Origin: Niveispirillum irakense DSM 11586
GTDB lineage: Bacteria; Pseudomonadota; Alphaproteobacteria; Azospirillales; Azospirillaceae
Direction: 5' to 3'
Assembly: GCF_000429645.1 (NCBI RefSeq)
Contig: NZ_KE386933.1
Location: 186,001-250,000 of the forward strand
DNA: 64,000 bases
The notes below the pieces were generated by a model, which made no database searches, had not been told where the DNA came from, and saw only the letters and a list, made by a program, of their open reading frames with translations. This document shows, piece after piece, positions 46,214 to 55,304 of this stretch. The stretch's first letter is position 1; every line of letters begins with the position of its first letter. Position numbers and translations under genes: made by a program.

Positions 46214-48154
46214 ATGCGCTCCCTTCTGTCGGTTGGGGTTTTGATTGCCAGCTTGTGGATGATGCCGGCTGTCGCGGCCACGGTGCCAGTCACGCTTTAT
46301 GCCCAGCCGCCAGAAATGGCGTCGGTGGAAATGTCACCCGATGGCAGCCATGTCGCCTATCTGGCGCCGCTGGGCGGGCGGCAGCATGTGGTGATCAACA
46401 AAACCCTCCCCGAGCCCGGCACCCGTCCCGCCGCCTTTGCCCCGCCGGATGAGGCGGAGATCATCGCCATTGATTGGGCGAATGATGAGCGTCTGATCCT
46501 CACCATCATGGCGACCGAACGGCTGGCAACCACTGCCGGCATGATGCCGATCCGGTTCATGCGCATGGTCGCCATCAATCGGGATGGCAGCAACGTCAAA
46601 GTTTTGCTGAATCGTGGCGCTAATGCCGGGAATTACTATGTTCAGCACACCCCAATATTGCAATATATTGACAATGAAAATGTTCTTGCACTATTTCCAA
46701 CCAGCGGTCGCCCGGACCCGGATATTGTAAAGCTAAATATTTATACAGGGAGGTTCAACCGAGTTTCCCGCGGTTTACGCAATGCCAGCGGCTATCTTCC
46801 CGACCCGACTGGGGAGGTACGGATCGCCTATACCTATAATGACCGGTCAGGCGTGGCGTCCTTTCTGATGCGCGATGCGGGTGGCATGTACAAACCGATG
46901 CGCCGCAGCAATATCATCCGGGAAGGCCTTTTCAGCGTGTTGGGCTTCACGGCAGACGGCCAGAAGCTCTATGTCTCCACCCCGGACGAGCAGGGCCGCG
47001 ATTCCATCTATCTCTACGATATGGAGAAGGATGAGATCGGGGAGAAGGTGCTGGGCGATGACCGGTATGATGTGGATGATGCCGTTCTTGAGCGGGGGGC
47101 GGTTGTCGCCTTTGACTGGGTGGATGATCTGCCCCGGCGGCACTGGATCGACCCCGCCCGCCAGCAGTTGCAAGATTTGTTAGACAAGGCGCTGCCGGAC
47201 AGCCGGGAAATCATCGTTGATGCGTCCAAGGATGACCGGTTGATCCTTATCGCCAGCTATGCCACCAACCAACCCACCACCTATCGCCTGTTCAACCGTG
47301 AAACCAAGCAGTTCAGCCTGTTTGGCGATACCTATCCCAACCTGCCCCAGGATCTGGTCGCCACCCACCAGCCGGTCCAGTTCAAGGCCCGCGACGGGCT
47401 GGATATTCCAGCCTACCTGACCCTTCCCGTGGGCAGTGACGGACGCAATCTGCCTTTCATCATCATGCCCCATGGCGGGCCCTATGTCAGGGATACGGGC
47501 AGCTTTGACCGGTTGGCCCAGTTCCTGGCCAGCCGGGGCTATGGCGTGATCCAGCCAAATTTCCGGGGGTCCAGCGGTTATGGCACGGCCTTCCAGGCGG
47601 CCGGCTTCCGGCAATGGGGCGGGGTGATGCAGGATGATGTCACTGATGCGGCCCATTGGGTCATTTCCCAAGGCTATGCCGACCCGCAGCGCATGTGCAT
47701 CCTGGGCTGGAGCTATGGCGGTTACGCCGCCCTGATGGGGGCGATCAAGACACCGGACCTGTTCAAATGCGCCGTCGCCACGGCGCCGGTCGCCAATATG
47801 GAACGGCTTTATGACGAGCTGGCCTGGATTCGCGCCAAGAACTACAACCGCGACCGCATCTTCGGCGAGGGGCCGGCGCAATTACTGGTCAATTCCCCCG
47901 TCCATCTGGCCGACCGCATCAAGGTGCCGGTGCTGCTGATTCATGGCGACCGTGACGCCCAGGCTTTCGTCCAGCATAGCCGCGACATGGACTCCGCCCT
48001 GCGCAAGGCCGGCAAACAGGTGGAATATGTTGAGATCAAGGGAATGGACCATTCCCCGCTCAATACCGCCGACATGCAGACGGTACTGGAAAATTGGGAA
48101 CGGTTCCTGGCCGCCCATATCGGGGCTGGCACCACCGGGCATCAGGGCAATTAG
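46214..48154 (+). CDS. S9 family (prolyl oligopeptidase-like) exported peptidase
   Basis: From the ATG at 46214 (GGGGAAAGG upstream) the product has 646 residues: signal peptide (1-21, ending AVAA-T), a seven-blade-type propeller (about 40-360), and an alpha/beta-hydrolase domain with Ser500 (GWSYGGYAA), Asp581 (GDRDAQ) and His613 (GMDHS). It would be a periplasmic dipeptidyl or acylaminoacyl peptidase. Within the propeller, about 46600-46760 is unusually AT-rich with codons rare in the neighbours. A GTG at 46205 is an alternative start. The stop codon TAG abuts a repeat element. Confidence 0.9.
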   Translation: MRSLLSVGVLIASLWMMPAVAATVPVTLYAQPPEMASVEMSPDGSHVAYLAPLGGRQHVVINKTLPEPGTRPAAFAPPDEAEIIAIDWANDERLILTIMATERLATTAGMMPIRFMRMVAINRDGSNVKVLLNRGANAGNYYVQHTPILQYIDNENVLALFPTSGRPDPDIVKLNIYTGRFNRVSRGLRNASGYLPDPTGEVRIAYTYNDRSGVASFLMRDAGGMYKPMRRSNIIREGLFSVLGFTADGQKLYVSTPDEQGRDSIYLYDMEKDEIGEKVLGDDRYDVDDAVLERGAVVAFDWVDDLPRRHWIDPARQQLQDLLDKALPDSREIIVDASKDDRLILIASYATNQPTTYRLFNRETKQFSLFGDTYPNLPQDLVATHQPVQFKARDGLDIPAYLTLPVGSDGRNLPFIIMPHGGPYVRDTGSFDRLAQFLASRGYGVIQPNFRGSSGYGTAFQAAGFRQWGGVMQDDVTDAAHWVISQGYADPQRMCILGWSYGGYAALMGAIKTPDLFKCAVATAPVANMERLYDELAWIRAKNYNRDRIFGEGPAQLLVNSPVHLADRIKVPVLLIHGDRDAQAFVQHSRDMDSALRKAGKQVEYVEIKGMDHSPLNTADMQTVLENWERFLAAHIGAGTTGHQGN

Positions 48155-48455
48155 CGTTTGTCAGGGATAGGCAGAAGCCCCTTTTTTCGTCATTCCCGCC
48201 TTCGCGGGAATGACGGTAGGAAAGCACCATTTGCTTTAGAGTCCGTCCGGAAAGTTTCACGTTATCTCAACGTCTTACACGTCTTATTTTTAAACGCTAC
48301 CGTCACCCCGGCGAAGGCCGGGGTCCAGAATCACAGGCGCTTTGCTCTACGAACTGGACCCCGGCCTTCGCCGGGGTGACGGGATTAAAGCATTAACATG
48401 TTGATAAATAACGAAAATCTTCCGGACAGACACTTAGCCTAAATCTGACCGATTC
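48154..48455. mobile_element. Older repeat element interrupted by MITE copy 2
   Basis: The left part begins GCGTTTGTCAGGG (compare GAGTTTGTCAGGG at 35084) and contains a hairpin, 48188-48199 with 48204-48215 (CGTCATTCCCGC and its complement). The right part, after the MITE, is CCTAAATCTGACCGATTC, which matches the right end of the 35084 element. Removing the 195-bp MITE and one TTA leaves about 104 bases with both ends. Confidence 0.6.
48239..48433. mobile_element. MITE-like repeat, copy 2 (195 bp)
   Basis: Same length and orientation as the copy at 19928, with two single-base differences (a C-to-T in the left part and a G-to-T near the right end). TTA flanks both ends (48236-48238 and 48434-48436). 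No coding capacity, so any movement would depend on a transposase encoded elsewhere. The TNA duplication and ends suggest an IS5-superfamily source, which is an inference. Confidence 0.85.
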
Positions 48456-48498
48456 CAAGCGAAGCCCTGGAGATTCCTGCACATATCTGAGTGATGCA

Positions 48499-48525
48499 GG
48501 CGGCCCTGTTCCGGGGCCGCCTTTT
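48499..48525 (+). terminator. Intrinsic terminator after the S9 peptidase
   Basis: An 8-bp stem (48499-48506 with 48514-48521, GGCGGCCC/GGGCCGCC) followed by TTTT. It lies 345 bases past the peptidase stop because repeats have been inserted between. Confidence 0.75.
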
Positions 48526-48746
48526 CCTAATTGCGAACCGTCAACCTGGAAGCCATTTCGATAACGTCCCGTGCAGGCTTCTCTTCATCCCAAATATCTG
48601 AAAACATGAAGTGGCATACCTCTATTAGAGATAGGTCCAGTCAGAAAGTGGTCAATTAAAGGATAAGAAGGAGTGCCGAATAAAGGGAATACGCCTTATA
48701 TGGCATAAGGAATATTACTGTTAAGGGATTGTAGAGCATGAGTATA

Positions 48747-48773
48747 TTGACATCTCCTGACATAAATTATCAT
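48747..48773 (+). promoter_or_regulatory. Possible promoter/operator of the permease gene
   Basis: TTGACA at 48747-48752 and TATCAT at 48768-48773 (15-base spacing, shorter than ideal) lie about 130 bases before the permease ATG. They overlap a direct repeat of TGACAT with a 4-base spacer (48748-48763). Confidence 0.3.
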
Positions 48774-48900
48774 CAGGGGCGGCATACTTTATCGGCTTCT
48801 GCATCCTAAATTCCTGTTGGTGCAGGCCGCTGGTGTGTTCAAGGCGAAATGCCTTGTGCGGTTCCCGTGGGCGTGCCGTCATGACCGATGAGGTTCCCGT

Positions 48901-50283
48901 ATGCCGTCCCAAGCCCGTGCCGAGCCCCAATCATCGCTGTCCGTCTTCGACGCGGTGACCATCATGGTGGGGCTGGTGCTGGGGATCGGCATCTTCCGTG
49001 CCCCTTCCATTGTGGCGGCCAATGTGGGGACGGAGTTCAGCTTCATCGCCGTCTGGGTCGCAGGCGGTGTCATCACCCTGGTGGGGGCGCTTTGTTATGC
49101 CGAGCTTTCCGCCGCGCATCCCCATGCCGGGGGGGAATATCATTTCCTGTCCCGGGCCTATGGCAAGCGGGTGGCGATGCTGTTCGGCTGGGCGCGCTGC
49201 GGTGTCATCCAGGCCGGTGCCATTGCCGGTGTGGCCTTTCTGCTGGGCGATTATGCCGGCGCGGTTTTCCCGCTGGGGCCGCACGGGTCGGCGCTTTATG
49301 CGGCAATCGCCATCATCCTTCTGACCGGGGTCAATGTCATTGGCACGGTCCAGGGCAAACGGCTTCAGGTCATTGTCACCTTGATCGAGATCGTGGCCAT
49401 CGTCGCCATTATCGGTTTCGGCTTTTTCAGTTCAGCCGAACCGCCGGCTGTTCCCCGGCCGGTCGCGCCGGAAACCGCGGCCCTGGGCATGGCGATGATC
49501 TTCGTGCTGCTGACCTATGGCGGCTGGAACGAGGCCGCCTATCTGACGGGTGAGTTGGAAAACGCGCCCCACAATATCGCCAAGGTGCTGGTTCTGGGCA
49601 CGGCCATCCTGGTGGCGCTGTATGTGCTGGCCAATATGGCGCTCCTGTCCATCCTGGGACTGGAGGGGCTGCGCGCGTCCGACACGGTGGTGGCGGATAT
49701 GATGCGGCTGGCAGCCGGGCCGTCCGGGGCCATGATTGTCAGCCTCGGCATCGTGGTTGCCGGTATCTCCACCCTGAACGCCACCATCTTCACCGGGGGG
49801 CGCATCTATTTCGCCATGGCGCGGGATCTGACCCTGCTGCCGCGGGTGGGGGAATGGAATGCGCGGGGCAAGAATCCGGTCAACGGGTTGATCCTGCAGG
49901 CCGTCCTGTCCCTGGTTCTGGTGGCGCTGGGCGCTACCACGCCGGACGGATTCAAGGCCATGGTGGATTATACCGCCCCTGTCTTCTGGGGCTTCCTGCT
50001 GCTGGTCGGGCTGGCCCTGTTCATGCTGCGCTGGCGGGAACCGGACCGGCCGCTGCCCTACCGGGTGCCGCTCTACCCGCTGACCCCGATCCTGTTCTGC
50101 CTGACCTGTGCCTACATGCTCCATGCCAGCATCGTCTATACCGGCATGTCGGCGCTGCTGGGCCTTGCCGTGCTGGCGGCGGGCACCCCCCTTCTGCTGT
50201 TCCGCCGCCGCGAGGGCGGGGTGGGGCAGCCTGATCCCGGTCTGATCACTCCCCCCTCCAACCAGAAGAGAGACCTGACATGA
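48901..50283 (+). CDS. APC-family amino acid permease
   Basis: A 460-residue protein with 12 predicted helices and the APC features: VTIMVGLVLGIGIFRAPSIVA in helix 1 and AGGVITLVGALCYAELSAAHPHAGGEYHFLSRAYG across helices 2-3. It resembles the LAT/serine-threonine exchanger branch. Substrate unknown. It overlaps the next gene by ATGA at 50280-50283, so the two are coupled. Confidence 0.88.
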   Translation: MPSQARAEPQSSLSVFDAVTIMVGLVLGIGIFRAPSIVAANVGTEFSFIAVWVAGGVITLVGALCYAELSAAHPHAGGEYHFLSRAYGKRVAMLFGWARCGVIQAGAIAGVAFLLGDYAGAVFPLGPHGSALYAAIAIILLTGVNVIGTVQGKRLQVIVTLIEIVAIVAIIGFGFFSSAEPPAVPRPVAPETAALGMAMIFVLLTYGGWNEAAYLTGELENAPHNIAKVLVLGTAILVALYVLANMALLSILGLEGLRASDTVVADMMRLAAGPSGAMIVSLGIVVAGISTLNATIFTGGRIYFAMARDLTLLPRVGEWNARGKNPVNGLILQAVLSLVLVALGATTPDGFKAMVDYTAPVFWGFLLLVGLALFMLRWREPDRPLPYRVPLYPLTPILFCLTCAYMLHASIVYTGMSALLGLAVLAAGTPLLLFRRREGGVGQPDPGLITPPSNQKRDLT

Positions 50284-51098
50284 CCCTTCTCCCCCGGCTT
50301 GCCCTTGCCAGCGCCATCTCTCTGTTCGCTTTCGGCCCCGCCCTGGCCGATACGCCGCCGGCCAACAATTACACCCCCAGTTCCGGCCAGGCGGGCAAGG
50401 ATGTTGTCTGGGTGCCGACGCCGCAGGCGCTGGTGGACCGGATGCTGGAAATGGCCGAACTGACCGACCAGGATTACCTGATCGACCTTGGCTCCGGCGA
50501 TGGGCGTACCGTGATCACCGCCGCCAAGCGCGGCGCGCGGGCGCATGGCATTGAATATAATCCCGACATGGTGGCCCTGTCGCAGCGGGCGGCCAAGATT
50601 GAGGGCGTGGCCGAGCGCGCCACGTTCGAGAAGGCGGATATCTTTGAGTCCGATTTCTCCAAGGCCACCATCATCACCCTGTTCCTGCTGCCGGACCTGA
50701 ATGTGCGGCTGCGCCCGACCCTGCTGAAAATGAAGCCCGGCACCCGTGTCCTCTCCAACTCCTTCGATATGGGGGACTGGCTGCCGGATGCGCGGGCCGA
50801 AGCCGGCGGTGATTGCGTCAGCTATTGCGAGGCGCTGAAATGGATCATCCCCGCCAAGGTGGATGGGCGCTGGCGCCTGGAAAATGGTGAGTTGCGCCTG
50901 GACCAGACCTATCAGATGCTGGCCGGCAACCTGCGCCGCGATGGCAAGACCCTGGCAATCAGCGATGCCCGGATGAACGGGGCGGAGATCAGCTTCTTCG
51001 TTGACGGCAAGCGCTATACCGGCACCGTGGATGAGACGGGCAAGAAGATCAGCGGCCAGATCGAAGGGGGCGGTACCTGGACGGCATCGCGCGCCTGA
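50280..51098 (+). CDS. Exported class I SAM methyltransferase-like protein
   Basis: A 272-residue product with a signal peptide (MTLLPRLALASAISLFAFGPALA-D), a linker, and a Rossmann methyltransferase core: LIDLGSGDGRTVITAAKRGARAHGIEYN (motif I and the following acidic residue), KADIFESDF and ITLFLLPDLNVRLRPTLLKMKPG. A C-terminal beta-rich segment (about 185-272) follows. The presence of a signal peptide on a SAM enzyme is odd, since SAM is cytosolic; similar proteins are found in Proteobacteria with unknown role. It is coupled by ATGA to the amino acid permease. Confidence 0.8.
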   Translation: MTLLPRLALASAISLFAFGPALADTPPANNYTPSSGQAGKDVVWVPTPQALVDRMLEMAELTDQDYLIDLGSGDGRTVITAAKRGARAHGIEYNPDMVALSQRAAKIEGVAERATFEKADIFESDFSKATIITLFLLPDLNVRLRPTLLKMKPGTRVLSNSFDMGDWLPDARAEAGGDCVSYCEALKWIIPAKVDGRWRLENGELRLDQTYQMLAGNLRRDGKTLAISDARMNGAEISFFVDGKRYTGTVDETGKKISGQIEGGGTWTASRA

Positions 51099-51125
51099 CA
51101 GGCCCTGTTGAAGGGAAAAATCGGG

Positions 51126-51152
51126 CAGGGCGGATTTTTTTGATCTGCCCTG
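51126..51152 (+). terminator. Stem-loop after the methyltransferase gene
   Basis: A 10-bp stem with one G-U pair (51126-51135 with 51143-51152) and a T-rich loop lies 27 bases after the stop codon. No T-run follows, so its effect on DUF1428 expression is unclear. Confidence 0.35.
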
Positions 51153-51212
51153 TCGGCTGCGGGTGTCCTGCTGCGTCCTTGGTTCATTAACCAATCGGAA
51201 GGAGGAAATGCC

Positions 51213-51566
51213 ATGCCCTATGTTGACGGTTTCATCCTGGCAGTGCCCAAGGCGAATATGGATGCCTATAAGGAAATGGCCCGCGTCGCGTCCGAAGTGT
51301 GGATGGAGAAGGGCGCCCTCTCCTATGTCGAGGCGGTGGGCGATGATGTGCCCTATGGGGAGCTGACCTCTTTCCCCCGGTCCGTCCAGGCTACGGCGGA
51401 TGAAGTGGTGGTCTTCGCCTGGATCACCTACGCTTCCCGCGCGGACCGGGACCGGATCAATGCCGAGGTGATGGAAGATCCCCGCATCAAGGGTTCCTTC
51501 ACCGAAATGCCATTCGACGGCAAGCGCATGATCTATGGCGGGTTTGAGAGCTTCATCGTGAAATAG
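51213..51566 (+). CDS. DUF1428 family protein
   Basis: A 117-residue cytosolic protein starting MPYVDGFILAVPKANMDAYKEMA and ending GFESFIVK, matching the DUF1428 (YbaA-like) family, which has a ferredoxin-like dimeric alpha-beta barrel fold. No activity is established. AAGGAGGAA precedes the ATG, an excellent ribosome site. It converges with the PepSY gene, 46 bases away. Confidence 0.9.
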   Translation: MPYVDGFILAVPKANMDAYKEMARVASEVWMEKGALSYVEAVGDDVPYGELTSFPRSVQATADEVVVFAWITYASRADRDRINAEVMEDPRIKGSFTEMPFDGKRMIYGGFESFIVK

Positions 51567-51612
51567 GCATGAGTGTCGGCGGCGCCGGGTTGTTTCCCCG
51601 CGCCGCCGATCT

Positions 51613-53118
51613 TCATTTCCGGCGCCGTGAACGAAGGTCACGCCGCAGCCGACGGATGCCCATCCAGGTCCCGGTAGCGCACACCAGCGTCACCGCCGCC
51701 AGCAAGGGCAGGATGATCAGATCCCAGAGCGGGCGGGCCCGCATCCAGGCAAAATCCAGACTGTGCAAACCATCCTGCCACCAGCGGAAGGCCCGTGCCG
51801 GCCCATCCACGGCGCGCAGAAGCTGGCCGCTCTCGGCATCAATATAAAGCCGTGTCTGGTCGGCATCCGCCAGGATGGCCCGGTAGACCGGCAGCCGGAT
51901 GGGGAATTTGTGGCTGTAATAATAATCATCCGGACCCTGCATCAGCGCCAGTTCTGCCACAGGCCCCAGCCCGGCCAGGGCCGCGGCCAGATCAGTTTGC
52001 TGTAACGGGGCCGCGTGCCCCTGCGCGTCAAACCGTTGCTGGATGCCGTTCCCCGTCCGGATGGTGAGGTAGAGGCGCCCGTCCAGCGGGGTTGCCTCCA
52101 TCTCCACCGTATCCGGGGGCAAGGGCAGGGTAGGGGCGATGGCCAGCATCCGGGCAATGTCGGCCCCGCTGATCCCGCCGGCCAGCCGCGCCCGCCACAG
52201 GCCGCCCGCCGTACTGTCCAGCAGGCCCCAGGGGTTCATGGACAGCAGGCCTGACAGAACCCAGGTCAGGGTCAGCACGCCTGCCGTCAGCCCCGTGATA
52301 TGGTGCCAGCGCCACAGCCCGCGATAGGGGATGGACAGGCTGCCATCCCGCCGGCGCAGGCGCTGTATGCCCACCACCAACCCGGTGATGGTCAGAAAAC
52401 ACCCGGCCAGCGACAACCAGATCACCACCTGCGCCCATAAGGCCGTATCCTGGCGCAGCAGCGTCGGGTACAGCCAGTGCGGCACAGCCCCCAGCCAGCC
52501 CCAGAACCGTTCATGGGCCGTGGTCTGCTGCACCACCTCGCCGCTGGCGGCGGCAATATAGATCACCGTGCCAGCATCATCATCAAAGGGCACACGGTAA
52601 AGCGGCTGGTGCCGCCTGGCATTCTGCACCGTCCATTGATCCTGGATGATCTGTTCAGGCTGCCCGGCATCGCCCTGAACACCGATTCGTTCGGCAAAAT
52701 TCTGGGCCAGCATGCGCACCCTTTCGGGTTCAAGTGCTTCCGGCTGGCGACCCGTGTTCAGGTCGGTCAGCAGCGGCATGGCGCGGGCCTGTTCGGCATT
52801 GCGCAGCCGGCCAGGATCGCTGGCCGGGCGCAGGCGCAGCACCGGGTTGCCGTCCCGCATCTCAATCCGGGCTGCCGCCCATTCCGCCCCCTCTGCCAGC
52901 CCCGCCGGCGCGGTGCAGCAGGCGGACAGGTCCAGCGGTGCCAGCCCCTGCAACCGCTCTGCCGGCAGCAGGCGGGGATAATCGACATACAGCATGACGA
53001 AGCCGGACAGGCACCAGACCGTCATGACCAGCCCCAGCACCACCCCCAGCCAGCGGTGGGCGAACAGGATCGACCGCATCGCGGTCGATCCCCCGTTCCG
53101 GGCTTTGGCAAAGGCCAT
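51613..53118 (-). CDS. PepSY domain membrane protein, partner of the cobalamin-controlled receptor
   Basis: A 501-residue protein: helix 1 (ILFAHRWLGVVLGLVMTVWCLSGFVMLY), a periplasmic region (about 50-210), helices near 215-270 and 285-310, a second PepSY-like region (about 400-450, IDAESGQLLRAVDGP) and a last helix ending in an Arg-rich tail. Its ATG overlaps the TGA of the receptor gene by one base. It therefore falls under the cobalamin riboswitch with that receptor. The family is usually tied to iron-siderophore handling, so a role in cobalamin or cobalt uptake is an inference from context. Confidence 0.85.
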   Translation of the reverse strand: MAFAKARNGGSTAMRSILFAHRWLGVVLGLVMTVWCLSGFVMLYVDYPRLLPAERLQGLAPLDLSACCTAPAGLAEGAEWAAARIEMRDGNPVLRLRPASDPGRLRNAEQARAMPLLTDLNTGRQPEALEPERVRMLAQNFAERIGVQGDAGQPEQIIQDQWTVQNARRHQPLYRVPFDDDAGTVIYIAAASGEVVQQTTAHERFWGWLGAVPHWLYPTLLRQDTALWAQVVIWLSLAGCFLTITGLVVGIQRLRRRDGSLSIPYRGLWRWHHITGLTAGVLTLTWVLSGLLSMNPWGLLDSTAGGLWRARLAGGISGADIARMLAIAPTLPLPPDTVEMEATPLDGRLYLTIRTGNGIQQRFDAQGHAAPLQQTDLAAALAGLGPVAELALMQGPDDYYYSHKFPIRLPVYRAILADADQTRLYIDAESGQLLRAVDGPARAFRWWQDGLHSLDFAWMRARPLWDLIILPLLAAVTLVCATGTWMGIRRLRRDLRSRRRK

Positions 53119-55103
53119 CAGAAGCTGACGCCGTAATTGACATGCAGCGTGCGCGGCACGCCCCGGTTGGCATAGAGGAAGCGCTGGCTGCTGCCGTCAA
53201 TCAGGGCTGATCCCAGGCGGGTTGCATATTCCTTGCCCGTGGCGTTCTCCAGCCGCAGGCCCAGCCGGTGCCGCCTGTCCGCCCCATCCAGATAGAGATG
53301 CAGTCCCAGATCCAGGATGACGTAATCGCCATAGCTTTGCCGACCGAAGCCGCTGACGGTCTGCCAGCTTTTGCCCACCCAGTTCAGCGCCAGATTGGCC
53401 CCCAGCGGCCTGTCCGCCGGTTCGTAATAAAGTGATGTCTTGCCGAAATGCTTGGGTGTGCGGTCGCGCTGGCGGTCAGATCCCTGGTCGCGGGCGCGGG
53501 TGATGGTATAGCTGGCGCCGGCCCGCCAATCATCCCCCAGTTGGGCGTTGAGCTGGAACTCCCCGCCGCGCACCGTCACCTTCTCATCAACATTGATGTA
53601 GATGCCGTCGGGAAAGGCGGGGTTGCTGTAATCATCGGTGATCAGATTGTCGATATCACGGGCAAAGAAGGTGGCCTGCCAGGACAGGGCCGCCAGTCCC
53701 GGTGCCTCCCCGCCAACGGACAGATTGATCGACCGGCTTTCCTCCGCTTCCAGATCGGGGTTGCCGCGTGCGCAGCACGGGTCGATGCCGAACAGCTTTT
53801 CCGCATCCGGCAGCAGGAAGGACGTGCCACCCACCCCTTCCACATACAGCGCGTCGGAGATCGTGTAGCGACCGCTGACATTCCAGACCGTGGTCTCCGA
53901 TCCCTCGCTGATATTGTGGCGCAGGCCGGCGGCCAGCTTCAGCTTTTTGGAGAAATCATCGTCGGTACGGATCTGCAGGATGCCGGCATGGACCTGTTCT
54001 GTCTTGCCGTCGATCAACAGCACCTCGTCCCGGCCTTTGAAATTCTGGAAATCATAGCCCAGCAGATAATCCAGCCCCTGATGGGGATGCAGCTTCACCA
54101 CCCCGTTCAGGCCGTAATCCTGATAGCCCCAATAGGTGCCGGGGGGATAAACCACTACCTCCGCGCCTGTCACCGGGTTGTTCTGGATATTGGCGTAAGT
54201 CGTGTCCCAATCATGGAAATAGCCCTTCAGGAAGAACTGGGCGATCCCGGTGGGCGTATAATCCAGGCGCAGGCTGGCAATTTCCTCGTCCCGGCGGTTA
54301 TAGCTGCGCTTGGTCACGCGGGGCTGGATATTGTCCAGCGTCGCATCGGTGTGCTGGTATTGCAGGTCCAGGCGCAGATCTTCGGCCAGATCGATCCGGT
54401 ACTTGGCGCCGATGGATTGCACATCATAGCTCTGCCTGGTGTCGGTGGCGCTGGGCTGAACCACGCTGAAGGGGCGGTAGCCATCCGCCTTGTCCTTGGT
54501 GCCATAGACCACCAGCTTGTGCGGCCCCATGGCACCACGGGCATAGCCATCCACATGCCAGCCGCCCCGGCTGTCGCCGCCGGCATTGATCTGCCCGTCT
54601 GGCGTGTCGGAAAAGCCGCGTGTGACGACATTGACGGCACCCGCCGCCGCCTGGGTGCCGTAGAACAGGCTTTGCCCACCCTTCAGCACCTCGATCCGCT
54701 CCACCATGCTGGCCGGCAATGTGTCGACCGGGGTGGTGGAATTATACAGCCGGTTATTGATGCGCACCCCATCCACCAGCCACAGCACATCCTGCGTGCG
54801 GGAGCCTTGCAGCGAGACATCGATATAGGAGAAGGGGCCGCTGCGCGGGGCGATATGCAGGCCCGGCGTCAGCATCTGAAGTGTTTGGGACACGTCGCGA
54901 AAGCCGCCATCGCGGATTTGCTTGTCGGTCACCGTCTCTACATCGCTGCCATAAGCAGCCAGTTCCTGGGGCAGGGTTTCCTCCAGGGACCGGGCAGTGA
55001 CGATGATTTCCGCTTCCATGACGGGGGCGGTGGTGGCGGCAGCCGGCAGCGCCGCCAGCATGGTTGTGGCGGCAAGCCGGAAACGCAGGGAAATCGACAT
55101 CAT
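53118..55103 (-). CDS. TonB-dependent outer-membrane receptor, BtuB-like (cobalamin)
   Basis: A 661-residue receptor with signal peptide (about 1-25), a TonB box-like EAEIIVTAR, a plug (VSQTLQMLTPGLHIAPRSGPFSYIDVSLQG, IEVLKGGQSLFYG) and a barrel ending LHVNYGVSF with a terminal Phe. Length is near that of BtuB. The strongest clue to its substrate is the cobalamin riboswitch in its leader. The coupled PepSY gene follows. ATG codons stand at 55103 and 55100; either could start. Confidence 0.85.
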   Translation of the reverse strand: MMSISLRFRLAATTMLAALPAAATTAPVMEAEIIVTARSLEETLPQELAAYGSDVETVTDKQIRDGGFRDVSQTLQMLTPGLHIAPRSGPFSYIDVSLQGSRTQDVLWLVDGVRINNRLYNSTTPVDTLPASMVERIEVLKGGQSLFYGTQAAAGAVNVVTRGFSDTPDGQINAGGDSRGGWHVDGYARGAMGPHKLVVYGTKDKADGYRPFSVVQPSATDTRQSYDVQSIGAKYRIDLAEDLRLDLQYQHTDATLDNIQPRVTKRSYNRRDEEIASLRLDYTPTGIAQFFLKGYFHDWDTTYANIQNNPVTGAEVVVYPPGTYWGYQDYGLNGVVKLHPHQGLDYLLGYDFQNFKGRDEVLLIDGKTEQVHAGILQIRTDDDFSKKLKLAAGLRHNISEGSETTVWNVSGRYTISDALYVEGVGGTSFLLPDAEKLFGIDPCCARGNPDLEAEESRSINLSVGGEAPGLAALSWQATFFARDIDNLITDDYSNPAFPDGIYINVDEKVTVRGGEFQLNAQLGDDWRAGASYTITRARDQGSDRQRDRTPKHFGKTSLYYEPADRPLGANLALNWVGKSWQTVSGFGRQSYGDYVILDLGLHLYLDGADRRHRLGLRLENATGKEYATRLGSALIDGSSQRFLYANRGVPRTLHVNYGVSF

Positions 55104-55140
55104 TACAACTCAACCGTCAGCGTCAGTCGATTTGACGGGA

Positions 55141-55180
55141 GCGTCCGCGCGAACGGTCGGGCACGCCGACAGGCGGACGC
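55141..55180 (-). promoter_or_regulatory. Possible expression-platform stem of the riboswitch leader
   Basis: GCGTCCGC at 55141-55148 pairs with GCGGACGC at 55173-55180, between the aptamer and the receptor start. It has no U-run after it, so translation control or an antiterminator alternative is as likely as termination. Confidence 0.35.
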
Positions 55181-55304
55181 CCTTATCATCAAGGCGCCCG
55201 TCGGCATGGTCCGATGCGGCTCCCGCCGCTCGTTCGTCGCTCAAGACGAGAGTAAACCCGTGCCCCGGCCAACCCCTGAGCCAAAGCAGAGAGCGACACG
55301 CCGC

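Larger units (their letters stand above)
48456..48900. other. AT-rich non-coding region upstream of the permease
   Basis: About 445 bases with no gene I can support. It contains a terminator (48499-48525) for the peptidase transcript and then a stretch clearly lower in GC than the rest of the window, ending in the leader of the permease gene. Confidence 0.6.

Noticed and set aside
48188-48215. Hairpin CGTCATTCCCGC as the peptidase terminator
   Set aside because: It is the common palindromic repeat of an inserted element; no T-run follows on the plus strand, and a better terminator lies at 48499.
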